From JAKLKS01 sp964370855 (lineage in GTDB: Bacteria > Planctomycetota > JAJSAM01 > JAKLKS01), in assembly GCA_964370855.1 (NCBI GenBank), contig CAYJMF010000121.1, positions 1 to 12,795 of the forward strand: 12,795 bases of DNA, read 5' to 3'. Every line of letters starts with the position of its first letter. Position 1 is the first letter of the stretch. The translations under genes and the position numbers were made by a program. Below are positions 5,452-11,611 of this stretch, in pieces. The notes below the pieces were generated by a model. That model had not been told where the DNA came from. It did not search any database and was given only the letters and a program-made list of their open reading frames with translations.

Positions 5452-7304
5452 ACCTCCCTCCCGCCCTCCGGATCCCGCTCCGCCGCCTGGCGGCGGCGCT
5501 GCTCTTCTTCGGCTCCCTCGGCCCCATGCTCGTGGAGGGCGGCGGCATCCCCGTGGGCGAGGTCGCCATGCCCTGGGTCCGCGGGGCCAACGTGCTGTTC
5601 GCCGCCCTCCTCGCCTTCTCGGAGTTCACGCGGTTCCGGGCGGCGCGCTACCGCATGGCCCACGTCCGCGAGGAGATCGTGGACGTCGCCCTCCTCGGGG
5701 CGACCCTCCTCATGATGGGGACGGAGCTCTTCTCGGGAGGGGGGCTTCTCGGCCTCCGTGGCCTCGACGCCCTCGTCGTCCCCTCCAAGGGCTACATCGT
5801 CGCCAACCTCGTCCTGCGCGTGGTCCGCCTCTTCCGCCACATCGTCGCCCTGAAGTGGTCCTACCCGAAGGTGTTCGTCGGCTCCTTCGTGGTGGTGATC
5901 CTCGCGGGGACCGTCCTGCTGTGGGCCCTGCCCGGGTCCCGCCGCCCGACGGCGGCGCCCATCACCTTCCTCGACGCGATGTTCACCTCCGTCTCCGCCA
6001 CCTGCGTCACCGGCCTCACCGTGCGCAGCACGGGGCAGGAGTTCTCCCGCTTCGGGCAGACCGTCATCCTGGTCCTCATCCAGGTCGGCGGCCTCGGCCT
6101 CATGACCTTCGCCGCCTTCTTCGCCATGGCCGTGCGGCGGGGCATCGGCTTCACGGACCGGCTGATCCTCCGGGACATGCTGAACGTGGATCCCCTGAAC
6201 ACCCTGGGGAGCCTCCTGGCGGGCGTGGTGACGGTCACCTTCCTCACGGAGGGGCTCGGGGCGCTCCTCATGTTCGGGAACTTCCCCGACCCCCTGGATC
6301 CGTCGAAGATGCTCCCCCCCGGGGACCAGCTCTACTACGCCACGTTCCACTCCGTCTCCGCCTTCTGCAACGCCGGCTTCGCGCTCTACGACGCCAACTG
6401 GACCCCGTTCCTGACCAGCCCCCTCATGAGCGGGGTGGTCATGGCGGAGATCATCCTCGGGGGTCTCGGCTTCACCGTGATCCTGAACATGCTGGGGCTC
6501 TCCGAGGGGCTCCGCCACCGCATCCGCGGGCTCCTGCGCCGCCGCCCCCTCACCCACGAGGAGGAGGAGGTGGAGGAACGGCGGGAGCCGACCCGCGTCT
6601 CCCTGCAGACCAAGGTCGTCCTCGGGATGACGGCGGTCCTCGTGTTCGGCGGCGCCGTCCTCATCTGGGTCTTCGAGCGCGGCGGCACCATGACGGACCT
6701 CGACGGGCCGACGACGCTGCTGGCCTGCCTCTTCCAGTCCGTGACGACCCGCACCGCGGGGTTCAACACCGTGGACATCTCGGCGCTCCAGTCGGGCACC
6801 CTCTTCCTCATGGTGCTCCTCATGTTCATCGGCGCCTCCCCGGGAGGCACCGGGGGCGGCATCAAGACCGTCACCGCGGCGGTCCTGCTCCGCAGCGTCA
6901 CGGCCCTGGCCCGCGGCCGGAACCGCGTGGAGATGTCGCGGCGCTCGCTCCCCCCCGAGGTGATCGCCCAGGCCGTCGTGGTGGTGACCCTCTCCTGCCT
7001 CGCCGTCTTCCTCGCCACCCTGGTCCTCTCCCTCACCGAGGGGGAGACCCTCCGGGGCGCGGGGGCCGGGGGGAGGGCCCCCTTCCTCTCGGTGCTCTTC
7101 GAGGCGGTCTCCGCCTTCGGCACCGTCGGGCTCTCCTGCGGCTCCGGGGGCGGCCTGACCCCCCACGTCAGCCCCGTGGGGCGGTGCGTCCTCATGCTCC
7201 TCATGCTCATGGGGCGCATCGGCCCCATCACCCTCACGCTGGCCATGGGCCGCCGGTCGGGCCAGGGCTACGAGTTCCCCGAGGAGCGGCTGATGATCGG
7301 CTAG
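5448..7304 (+). CDS. ktrB: Potassium uptake channel subunit, KtrB/TrkH family
   Basis: Integral inner-membrane protein of 618 residues that conducts K+ when driven by an RCK partner. Four pore loops with filter glycines are visible: SATCVTGLTV (183-192), SVSAFCNAGFAL (302-313), SVTTRTAGFNTVD (431-443) and AVSAFGTVGLSCG (553-565). The intracellular gate loop GASPGGTGGGIKTVT (462-476) lies in the third repeat. Membrane helices flank each loop. KtrB proteins are usually about 450 residues. Here about 140 extra N-terminal residues precede the first canonical helix (about 141-160) and contain several hydrophobic stretches (about 13-29, 46-58, 78-91), consistent with additional membrane helices. 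A charged cytoplasmic linker (EEEEVEERRE, 371-380) lies between repeats two and three. It overlaps pgi by 4 nt, and the RCK gene follows 78 nt later. TrkH is the alternative name; the lone RCK partner of about 260 residues favours Ktr. Confidence 0.93.
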   Translation: MNLPPALRIPLRRLAAALLFFGSLGPMLVEGGGIPVGEVAMPWVRGANVLFAALLAFSEFTRFRAARYRMAHVREEIVDVALLGATLLMMGTELFSGGGLLGLRGLDALVVPSKGYIVANLVLRVVRLFRHIVALKWSYPKVFVGSFVVVILAGTVLLWALPGSRRPTAAPITFLDAMFTSVSATCVTGLTVRSTGQEFSRFGQTVILVLIQVGGLGLMTFAAFFAMAVRRGIGFTDRLILRDMLNVDPLNTLGSLLAGVVTVTFLTEGLGALLMFGNFPDPLDPSKMLPPGDQLYYATFHSVSAFCNAGFALYDANWTPFLTSPLMSGVVMAEIILGGLGFTVILNMLGLSEGLRHRIRGLLRRRPLTHEEEEVEERREPTRVSLQTKVVLGMTAVLVFGGAVLIWVFERGGTMTDLDGPTTLLACLFQSVTTRTAGFNTVDISALQSGTLFLMVLLMFIGASPGGTGGGIKTVTAAVLLRSVTALARGRNRVEMSRRSLPPEVIAQAVVVVTLSCLAVFLATLVLSLTEGETLRGAGAGGRAPFLSVLFEAVSAFGTVGLSCGSGGGLTPHVSPVGRCVLMLLMLMGRIGPITLTLAMGRRSGQGYEFPEERLMIG

Positions 7305-7352
7305 GGCGTCCCCTTCTCCCCACGGGGAGGCCGGGGTGTCCGGCGGGGCGGG

Positions 7353-7375
7353 TAGGATCGCACGCCGTCAGGAGG
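7353..7375 (+). promoter_or_regulatory. Possible -10 and strong ribosome site before ktrA
   Basis: TAGGAT (7353-7358) resembles a -10 hexamer, without a clear -35. AGGAGG (7370-7375) lies seven bases before the ATG at 7383 and fixes that start. An extra internal promoter for ktrA is possible but weakly supported. Confidence 0.45.
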
Positions 7376-7382
7376 TCCGTCC

Positions 7383-8168
7383 ATGCATCGCGCCGTCGTC
7401 ATCGGGCTCGGCCGCTTCGGGATGTCCCTGGCCAAGGAGCTGGCCCGCTTCGGGACCGAGGTCATCTGCATCGACGACGACGAGGAGCACGTCGCCGAGA
7501 TCCGCGATCTCGTCTCCCTCGCCGTCGTGGCCGACGGGTCCGACGAGAAGACCCTCCGCGACCTCGGCGTCCAGGACGTGGACGTGGCCGTGGTCTCCAT
7601 GGGGGAGAACTTCGAGGGCCTCCAGCTCACCGTGGTGATCCTCAAGCGCAAGCTCGGGGTGAAGCGGGTGGTGGCCAAGGCCACGAGCCCCCTCCGGGAG
7701 CAGATCCTCCGGAAGATCGGCTGCGACGAGGTCATCAGCCCCGAGAGGGAATCGGCGATGCGCCTCGCCCACCACCTGGTGCTCCCCCGCGTTCTCGAGC
7801 ACGTGGCCCTCGGGCCGGGCAAGGCCCTCGTCCAGGTCATCGCCCCCCCCTCCATGGTGGGCAAGGCCATCAAGGACACCGGGGCCCGCAGCCGGTTCGG
7901 CGTGAACATCGTGGCCCTCAAGCGCCGTGTCGGTCCCGACGGGAAGCCGGTGCCCTCCGGCGAGAAGACGCTCCAGCTCACCATCTCCCCCCTCACGGGC
8001 CTTCCCGTGGCGGGAATCGGCGCGGGAATCGGCGACGGTGCGGAGGAGATGCCCGGCGTCCGTGAGGAGGTCTTCACGACCCCGGGCCCCGACGACGTCA
8101 TCCTCGAGAAGGACGTCCTCGTGGTCATCGGCGAGGACGAGGGGATCAACCGGATGGTCGAGAAGTAG
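7383..8168 (+). CDS. ktrA: Potassium uptake regulatory subunit, KtrA/TrkA (RCK)
   Basis: Cytoplasmic nucleotide-binding partner of the channel encoded just upstream; RCK rings gate the pore in response to ATP/ADP or NAD(H). At 261 residues it holds an RCK_N Rossmann domain with the glycine motif GLGRFG (8-13), the acidic end of the second strand (CIDDDEEH, 29-36) and ADGSDEKTL (50-58). An RCK_C domain covers roughly 140-255 (ALVQVIAPPSMVGKAIKDTG to DVLVVIGEDEGI). KtrA is typically near 220 residues. The surplus sits inside RCK_C, where about 40 residues around 185-235, including a Gly-rich stretch (GIGAGIGDGAEEMPG), separate two halves of the fold. This may be a lineage-specific loop. A good ribosome site supports the start. 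Confidence 0.93.
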   Translation: MHRAVVIGLGRFGMSLAKELARFGTEVICIDDDEEHVAEIRDLVSLAVVADGSDEKTLRDLGVQDVDVAVVSMGENFEGLQLTVVILKRKLGVKRVVAKATSPLREQILRKIGCDEVISPERESAMRLAHHLVLPRVLEHVALGPGKALVQVIAPPSMVGKAIKDTGARSRFGVNIVALKRRVGPDGKPVPSGEKTLQLTISPLTGLPVAGIGAGIGDGAEEMPGVREEVFTTPGPDDVILEKDVLVVIGEDEGINRMVEK

Positions 8169-8183
8169 GCGCTGCGGTCGGCG

Positions 8184-8217
8184 GAAGGGGGGCCGGGGCC
8201 CCTTCGGGTGTACACCC
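8184..8217. terminator. Hairpin and adjacent palindrome after ktrA
   Basis: GAAGGGG (8184-8190) pairs with CCCCTTC (8199-8205) around an 8-nt loop, directly followed by the perfect 12-nt palindrome GGGTGTACACCC (8206-8217). The hairpin starts 15 nt after the ktrA stop but has no T-run. The palindrome could equally be an operator for ssb. Function unproven. Confidence 0.35.
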
Positions 8218-8310
8218 CCCGGCGTCCGCGGTGTCGCGGGGGAAAGGTCCCCGCCGTGTGGACGGACGTGGAACGAGGCGCGCGCAATCGAAAAGGAAGG
8301 AGACACGATC

Positions 8311-8847
8311 ATGGCGTCCCTGAACAAGGTGCTGCTCATCGGCAACCTGACCCGCGACCCGGAACTCCGGTACATCCCCTCGGGAACGGCGGTGGCGGAG
8401 TTCGGCCTGGCCATCAACCGGGAGTACCTGGACAAGGCCGGGGAGAAGAAGGAGGACGTCTGCTTCGTCGACCTCGTCGTCTGGGGCCGGCAGGCGGAGA
8501 CCTGCAACCAGTACCTGGCCAAGGGCCGGATGGTCTTCATCGAGGGCCGCCTCCAGTTCGACCAGTGGGAGTCGAAGGAGGGGGAGAAGCGCAGCAAGCT
8601 CAGGGTCGTCGCGGACCGCGTCCAGTTCCTCGGCGGCAAGGGCCGCGACGAGGGGGCGGGCGGCGGCGCGGGCGCCGGAGCCGGCCCGGGCAAGGCGGCC
8701 AGGACGGACAAGCCGGACAGGACGGACAGGACGGAGGAGCCCCGTTCCGCGGCTCCCCGCGGCGGCGCCCGGCCGGCCCCGGCCCGGCAGGAATCCGTGA
8801 GCGACGTCCCCCCCGACGACCTCAACCTCGACGACATCCCGTTCTGA
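8311..8847 (+). CDS. ssb: Single-stranded DNA-binding protein
   Basis: Coats single-stranded DNA during replication, recombination and repair and recruits partners through its acidic tail. It has 178 residues. An OB fold spans about 1-110, opening with LNKVLLIGNLTRDPELRY (4-21) and continuing through FGLAINREY (31-39), VDLVVWGRQAE (53-63) and GRMVFIEGRLQ (72-82). A disordered Gly/Ala/Pro/Arg-rich linker follows, with a short Asp-Arg-Thr repeat (KPDRTDRTEE). The end is the classic DDIPF tip. AAGGAG lies eight bases before the ATG, confirming the start. The TGA stop is the second to fourth base of a dispersed repeat unit, exactly as for the radical SAM gene at the left end of the window. ktrA lies 142 nt upstream, so ssb probably has its own promoter, which I could not place. 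Confidence 0.97.
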   Translation: MASLNKVLLIGNLTRDPELRYIPSGTAVAEFGLAINREYLDKAGEKKEDVCFVDLVVWGRQAETCNQYLAKGRMVFIEGRLQFDQWESKEGEKRSKLRVVADRVQFLGGKGRDEGAGGGAGAGAGPGKAARTDKPDRTDRTEEPRSAAPRGGARPAPARQESVSDVPPDDLNLDDIPF

Positions 8848-8900
8848 CCGCCATACTGAACCCGACCCAGATTGGCGGCGGGGACGGGGGTGGACCATTA
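8844..8900 (+). repeat. Dispersed palindromic repeat, family 1, copy 2
   Basis: Begins CTGACCGCC at the ssb stop codon and matches the reverse complement of 1-57 over 57 nt with four differences. Its segment 8848-8890 is an exact reverse complement of 8923-8965 (copy 3), making 43-bp arms around a 32-nt centre that itself contains CGCCCGGGCG (8902-8911). The pair lies between the convergent ssb and TPR genes and would form a very stable hairpin in RNA or cruciform in DNA. It may serve as a bidirectional terminator. Confidence 0.92.
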
Positions 8901-9569
8901 TCGCCCGGGCGGGAGGGTCTCGCCCCCGTCCCCGCCGCCAATCTGGGTCGGGTTCAGTATGGCGGCCAGCACCTCCGCCGCCTTCTTCCGCCCGGGGTCG
9001 AGGCGGAGCACCTCGCGGAGGCTCTCCTTCGCCCCCTCCCGGTCCCCGGACTCGTAGCGGGCGCGGCCGAGGGCCATGTGGAGGTCGGCGCTCAAGGGAT
9101 GGAGCGCGATCCCCCGACCGAGGACCTCGACGGCGCCGGCCGGGTCCCCGCCGAGGATCCGGGCCATCCCCATGCCGAGCCAGGCGGGCAGTGCGTCGGG
9201 GCGGGCCTCGGCCACGGCGGCGAAGGCGGCCTCGGCCTCCACGTAGCGCCCCTGCCTCCCGCGCACGGAGCCGAGGCCGAGCCGGGCGGCGACGAGGGAG
9301 GGGTCGGCGTCGAGGGCCCGGAGGTACCAGCCGGCGGCGGCGTCCAGGTCCCCCGCGGCCTCCTCGACGGAGCCGCGGGCGAGGGCCACGTCGGCGAGCC
9401 CCGGCGCCGCCGCGTCGGCCTCGTCGAGGAGGGCGCGGGCCCCCACGGTGTCGCCGTCCCTCGCCGCGCGGACGGCGGAGCGGGCCCGGGCGCGGGCGAC
9501 CGTCGCGGGGGAGGCGGCGCAGCCCGCCGCTGCGGCGAGGGCGAGGCAGAGGGCGGCGGTGGATCGCAT
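8898..9569 (-). CDS. TPR-repeat lipoprotein
   Basis: 223 residues. An N-terminal signal (RSTAALCLALAAAAGC) ends in a lipobox-like AAGC with C17 as the acylation site, so the mature protein is probably a membrane-anchored periplasmic lipoprotein. The rest is Ala-rich helical repeats of TPR type, with recognisable consensus such as GDLDAAAGWYLRALDADPS (73-91), GRYVEAEAAFAAVAEARPD (107-125), GDPAGAVEVLGRGIALHP (141-158) and GDREGAKESLREVLRLDP (175-192). TPR proteins act as protein-binding scaffolds; the partner is unknown. GGAGG seven bases before the ATG supports the start. From about residue 203 onward (ILNPTQIGGGDGG...) the protein is encoded by a dispersed repeat copy, so the natural C-terminus has probably been replaced or lengthened. 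It is divergent from the acetyltransferase gene. Confidence 0.85.
   Translation of the reverse strand: MRSTAALCLALAAAAGCAASPATVARARARSAVRAARDGDTVGARALLDEADAAAPGLADVALARGSVEEAAGDLDAAAGWYLRALDADPSLVAARLGLGSVRGRQGRYVEAEAAFAAVAEARPDALPAWLGMGMARILGGDPAGAVEVLGRGIALHPLSADLHMALGRARYESGDREGAKESLREVLRLDPGRKKAAEVLAAILNPTQIGGGDGGETLPPGR
8921..8969 (-). repeat. Dispersed palindromic repeat, family 1, copy 3
   Basis: Matches 9-57 at 47 of 49 positions in the same orientation, and is the reverse complement of copy 2 over 8923-8965. Unlike the other copies, it reads CTGGCC rather than CTGACC at its outer edge. The TPR frame therefore runs through the element to a TAA at 8898-8900. Confidence 0.92.
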
Positions 9570-9685
9570 GGGGGGAGCCTCCCGGGACGGCGATCCACCC
9601 TACCGCGCGCCTCCCCGCCCGAAAAGCCCCGCCGGGGGAGGGAGCCGGTTCGTAAGATCTCCGGGGCCTTCCCCGGGAGCCCCCG
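9570..9685. promoter_or_regulatory. Divergent promoter region of the TPR and acetyltransferase genes
   Basis: This 116-nt region separates two divergent genes. Leftward, TAGGGT (9602 to 9597 on the minus strand) is a candidate -10 about 27 nt before the TPR ATG. Rightward, TAAGAT (9653-9658) is a candidate -10 before the acetyltransferase, with GGGAG (9675-9679) as its ribosome site. Neither has a convincing -35. Confidence 0.45.
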
Positions 9686-10276
9686 ATGACCGACCCTCCT
9701 CCCCCCTTCGTCCACCCCACGGCCGTCGTGGATCCCGGCGCCGACCTCGGCCCCGGGTCGAAGGTCTGGCACTTCTGCCACGTGAGCCCCGGCGCCCGCC
9801 TCGGGGCCGGCTCCAGCCTCGGGCAGAACTGCTACGCGGCCCGGGACGTGGTGATCGGGCGCAACTGCAAGATCCAGAACAACGTCTCCCTCTACGAGGG
9901 GGTCGTCCTCGAGGACGACGTCTTCTGCGGCCCCTCCATGGTGTTCACCAACGTCCTCAACCCCCGGAGCCACGTCTCCCGCAGGCACGAGTACCGCCGG
10001 ACCCTCGTGAAGCGGGGGGCCACCCTCGGCGCCAACTGCACCGTGGTCTGCGGGCACACCGTGGGACGGTACGCCTTCGTGGGGGCCGGCGCCGTGGTGA
10101 CGGCGGACGTCCCCGACCACGCCCTCGTCCTCGGGGTTCCCGCGCGGCGGGCCGGGTGGATGTGCGCCTGCGGCGAGCGCCTGCCCGACCCCGCCCCGGG
10201 CGGGGCGGCGGCCTGCGCCGCCTGCGGGGCCCGGTTCGTCGAGAGCGGGGGAGGGCTCGCCCCTGCCTCCTCCTGA
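9686..10276 (+). CDS. WbpD-like UDP-sugar N-acetyltransferase (left-handed beta helix)
   Basis: 196 residues. Hexapeptide repeats from about residue 9 to 155 (HPTAVVDPGADLGPGSKVWHF onward) form a left-handed beta helix. The segment NNVSLYEGVVLEDDVFCGPS with FTNVLNPRS (65-95) is characteristic of WbpD/WlbB enzymes, which acetylate the 3-amino group of UDP-2-acetamido-3-amino-2,3-dideoxy-glucuronate for O-antigen or capsule sugars. Related sugar acetyltransferases are possible. After the helix cap (GVPARRAGW) comes a short cysteine tail, CAC at 160-162 and CAAC at 177-180, resembling a small zinc ribbon; such tails occur in some homologues. GGGAG six bases upstream supports the ATG. No other sugar-nucleotide genes are in the window, so this copy stands apart from a polysaccharide cluster. 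The prepilin peptidase gene follows at once. Confidence 0.88.
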   Translation: MTDPPPPFVHPTAVVDPGADLGPGSKVWHFCHVSPGARLGAGSSLGQNCYAARDVVIGRNCKIQNNVSLYEGVVLEDDVFCGPSMVFTNVLNPRSHVSRRHEYRRTLVKRGATLGANCTVVCGHTVGRYAFVGAGAVVTADVPDHALVLGVPARRAGWMCACGERLPDPAPGGAAACAACGARFVESGGGLAPASS

Positions 10277-10295
10277 GGTCGCCTTCGGCCGGCTC

Positions 10296-11270
10296 GTGCT
10301 CGGGGGGGCGGCGGCCCTCGGCCTCATCGTGGGCTCCTTCCTCAACGTCGTGATCCTCCGCCTGCCCGCGGGCCAGTCCGTGGTGAGGCCCCGCTCCCGC
10401 TGCCCGGGCTGCTCCGCTCCCATCGCCTGGTTCGACAACATCCCCGTGCTCTCCTGGCTGCTGCTGCGCGGCCGCTGCCGCCGCTGCGCCATGCGCATCT
10501 CCCCCCGCTACCCCCTCGTGGAGGCCCTCACGGGCGCGCTCTTCGCGCTGGCGGCGTGGCTCCTCGTGGTGAGGGTCCGGGGGGGCTTCGCCGACCCGCT
10601 GCGCTACGGCCACCTCGCCGCGGCCCTCCTCTTCACGGCGGCCATGGTCGCCCTGTCGGGCATCGACTTCGATCACCGGATCCTCCCCGACCGGATCACG
10701 AAGCCCGGCATGGCCGCCGGGGCCGTCGCGTCCCTCCTCCTCCCCTGGCACCTCCACGACTTCGACACCCTCTTCCTGCCGCCGGCGGGCATGGGCCTCC
10801 TCCACTCCCTGGCGGGCATGGTCGTGGGCTACGGGAGCCTGTGGCTCGTGGGATGGCTCGGGGAGAGGGTCTTCCGCCGGGAGGCCATGGGGCTCGGGGA
10901 CTGCAAGCTGCTCGGCATGATCGGGGCCTTCACGGGGCCCGCGGGGGCGCTCGGGGCGGCCGCCTCGGGGCTCCTCCTCGGGCTCCTCCTCGGGGGGCTC
11001 ATGCACCTGCGCACCCGGGACGCCGCCTTCCCCTTCGGCCCGGCCCTCGCCGCCGGCGGCGTGGGGATGATGCTCGCCCCGGAGGAGATGGGGGAGGCCT
11101 TCCGCGGAATCCAGTCGCTCACGGCGGACCCGAGGGGAGGGCTCGTCCTCTCCCTCCTCTGCCTCGGCCTCCTCTTCTCCATCCGGGCCCGGCTCCCGAA
11201 GGGGGTCTTCCTCGGCCTCCTCCTCCTCATGCTCCTGATGGGCGCCCTCAACGTCGTCCTGCTCGGGTAG
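10296..11270 (+). CDS. pilD: Type IV prepilin peptidase / N-methyltransferase (A24 family)
   Basis: Inner-membrane aspartic protease that cleaves prepilin leader peptides and usually methylates the new N-terminus, serving type IV pili or type II secretion. Counting from GTG at 10296 it has 324 residues. The N-terminal domain carries GSFLNVVILRLP (13-24) and a zinc-type cysteine pair CPGC (36-39) with CRRC (61-64). The catalytic aspartates lie in GIDFDHRILPD (122-132, D124) and GLGDCKLL (199-206, D202), among several membrane helices. Beyond the usual end, about 70 residues add two hydrophobic segments (about 282-296 and 303-323). The GTG has no ribosome site. A CTG at 10263, preceded by GGGGAGGG seven bases upstream and inside the acetyltransferase gene, would give the more typical N-terminus PPPEVAFGRLVLGG and a 14-nt overlap. 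The start is therefore uncertain. Confidence 0.93.
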   Translation: MLGGAAALGLIVGSFLNVVILRLPAGQSVVRPRSRCPGCSAPIAWFDNIPVLSWLLLRGRCRRCAMRISPRYPLVEALTGALFALAAWLLVVRVRGGFADPLRYGHLAAALLFTAAMVALSGIDFDHRILPDRITKPGMAAGAVASLLLPWHLHDFDTLFLPPAGMGLLHSLAGMVVGYGSLWLVGWLGERVFRREAMGLGDCKLLGMIGAFTGPAGALGAAASGLLLGLLLGGLMHLRTRDAAFPFGPALAAGGVGMMLAPEEMGEAFRGIQSLTADPRGGLVLSLLCLGLLFSIRARLPKGVFLGLLLLMLLMGALNVVLLG

Positions 11271-11272
11271 CG

Positions 11273-11297
11273 GCCTTTCGCGGTTCCCGCGAAAGGC
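11273..11297 (+). terminator. Hairpin after pilD
   Basis: GCCTTTCGCGG (11273-11283) pairs perfectly with CCGCGAAAGGC (11287-11297) around a TTC loop, two bases after the pilD stop. Its position fits a transcript end, but no T-run follows. Confidence 0.6.
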
Positions 11298-11502
11298 TGA
11301 TGGGCGGGGCGGGGATCGGTTTCCACAATCGGTGACCTCCCTCGCCATCTCCGGCGGGGTCCGGCGTCGGTCCTTGCATTGTGCATGTAAGTGCAATGTC
11401 CCCAACAGGTTGTATGGTCCTTGCATGGACCCGGCATGGCAGCACTGGCCCTAGGACTGGGGGTGGTCGGGGATTTCTCCCCAACAAAATGTGGAAATCT
11501 CC

Positions 11503-11531
11503 TTGACCCGCCGGCCACGGCGGGGTACTAT
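11503..11531 (+). promoter_or_regulatory. Sigma-70-type promoter of the OmpA-family lipoprotein gene
   Basis: TTGACC (11503-11508) and TACTAT (11526-11531) are separated by exactly 17 nt, the best promoter match in the window. Transcription would begin near 11538, giving a leader of about 74 nt. The strength fits an abundant envelope protein. Confidence 0.8.
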
Positions 11532-11554
11532 GGACGCTGTATCGGGGGTTTCTC

Positions 11555-11578
11555 CGGGATCGCCGTGACGTGATCCCG
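11555..11578 (+). promoter_or_regulatory. Hairpin in the leader of the OmpA-family gene
   Basis: CGGGATC (11555-11561) pairs with GATCCCG (11572-11578) around a 10-nt loop within the predicted untranslated leader, ending 18 nt before the ribosome site GGGAGG (11597-11602). It may stabilise the mRNA; no riboswitch class is recognised. Confidence 0.4.
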
Positions 11579-11611
11579 AACGTGGGTACGAAGGTGGGAG
11601 GGTTCCAAGCG

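Larger units (their letters stand above)
11271..11611. other. Gene-free region with hairpins, direct repeats and a promoter
   Basis: 341 nt between pilD and the OmpA-family gene. It holds a perfect hairpin after pilD, a relatively A+T-rich stretch (about 11370-11430) with the 11-bp direct repeat GGTCCTTGCAT at 11369-11379 and 11416-11426, a GATTTC/GAAATC dyad near 11472-11499, a strong promoter and a leader hairpin. The only open frame in it (11391-11573) has no ribosome site or recognisable product. A small RNA or a regulator-binding array is possible. Confidence 0.6.

Noticed and set aside
4905..7166. Long minus-strand open frame (753 codons) opposite pgi and ktrB
   Set aside because: Composition is typical of the complement of GC-rich membrane-protein codons; no domain or ribosome site.
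5855..8065. Long plus-strand open frame (736 codons) out of frame with ktrB and ktrA
   Set aside because: Pro/Arg/Gly-rich product with no motifs; both overlapped frames encode clear families.
8698..8740. Short GGACAGGAC-like tandem repeat within ssb
   Set aside because: It encodes the disordered linker (Asp-Arg-Thr repeats), which is commonly repetitive in SSB proteins.
8146..9720. Minus-strand open frame spanning ssb, the repeat pair and the TPR gene
   Set aside because: Runs out of frame through three real features and is almost pure Arg/Pro/Gly.
11391..11573. 60-codon open frame upstream of the OmpA-family gene
   Set aside because: No ribosome site, no recognisable product, and the strong promoter lies inside it, so it is more likely regulatory DNA.
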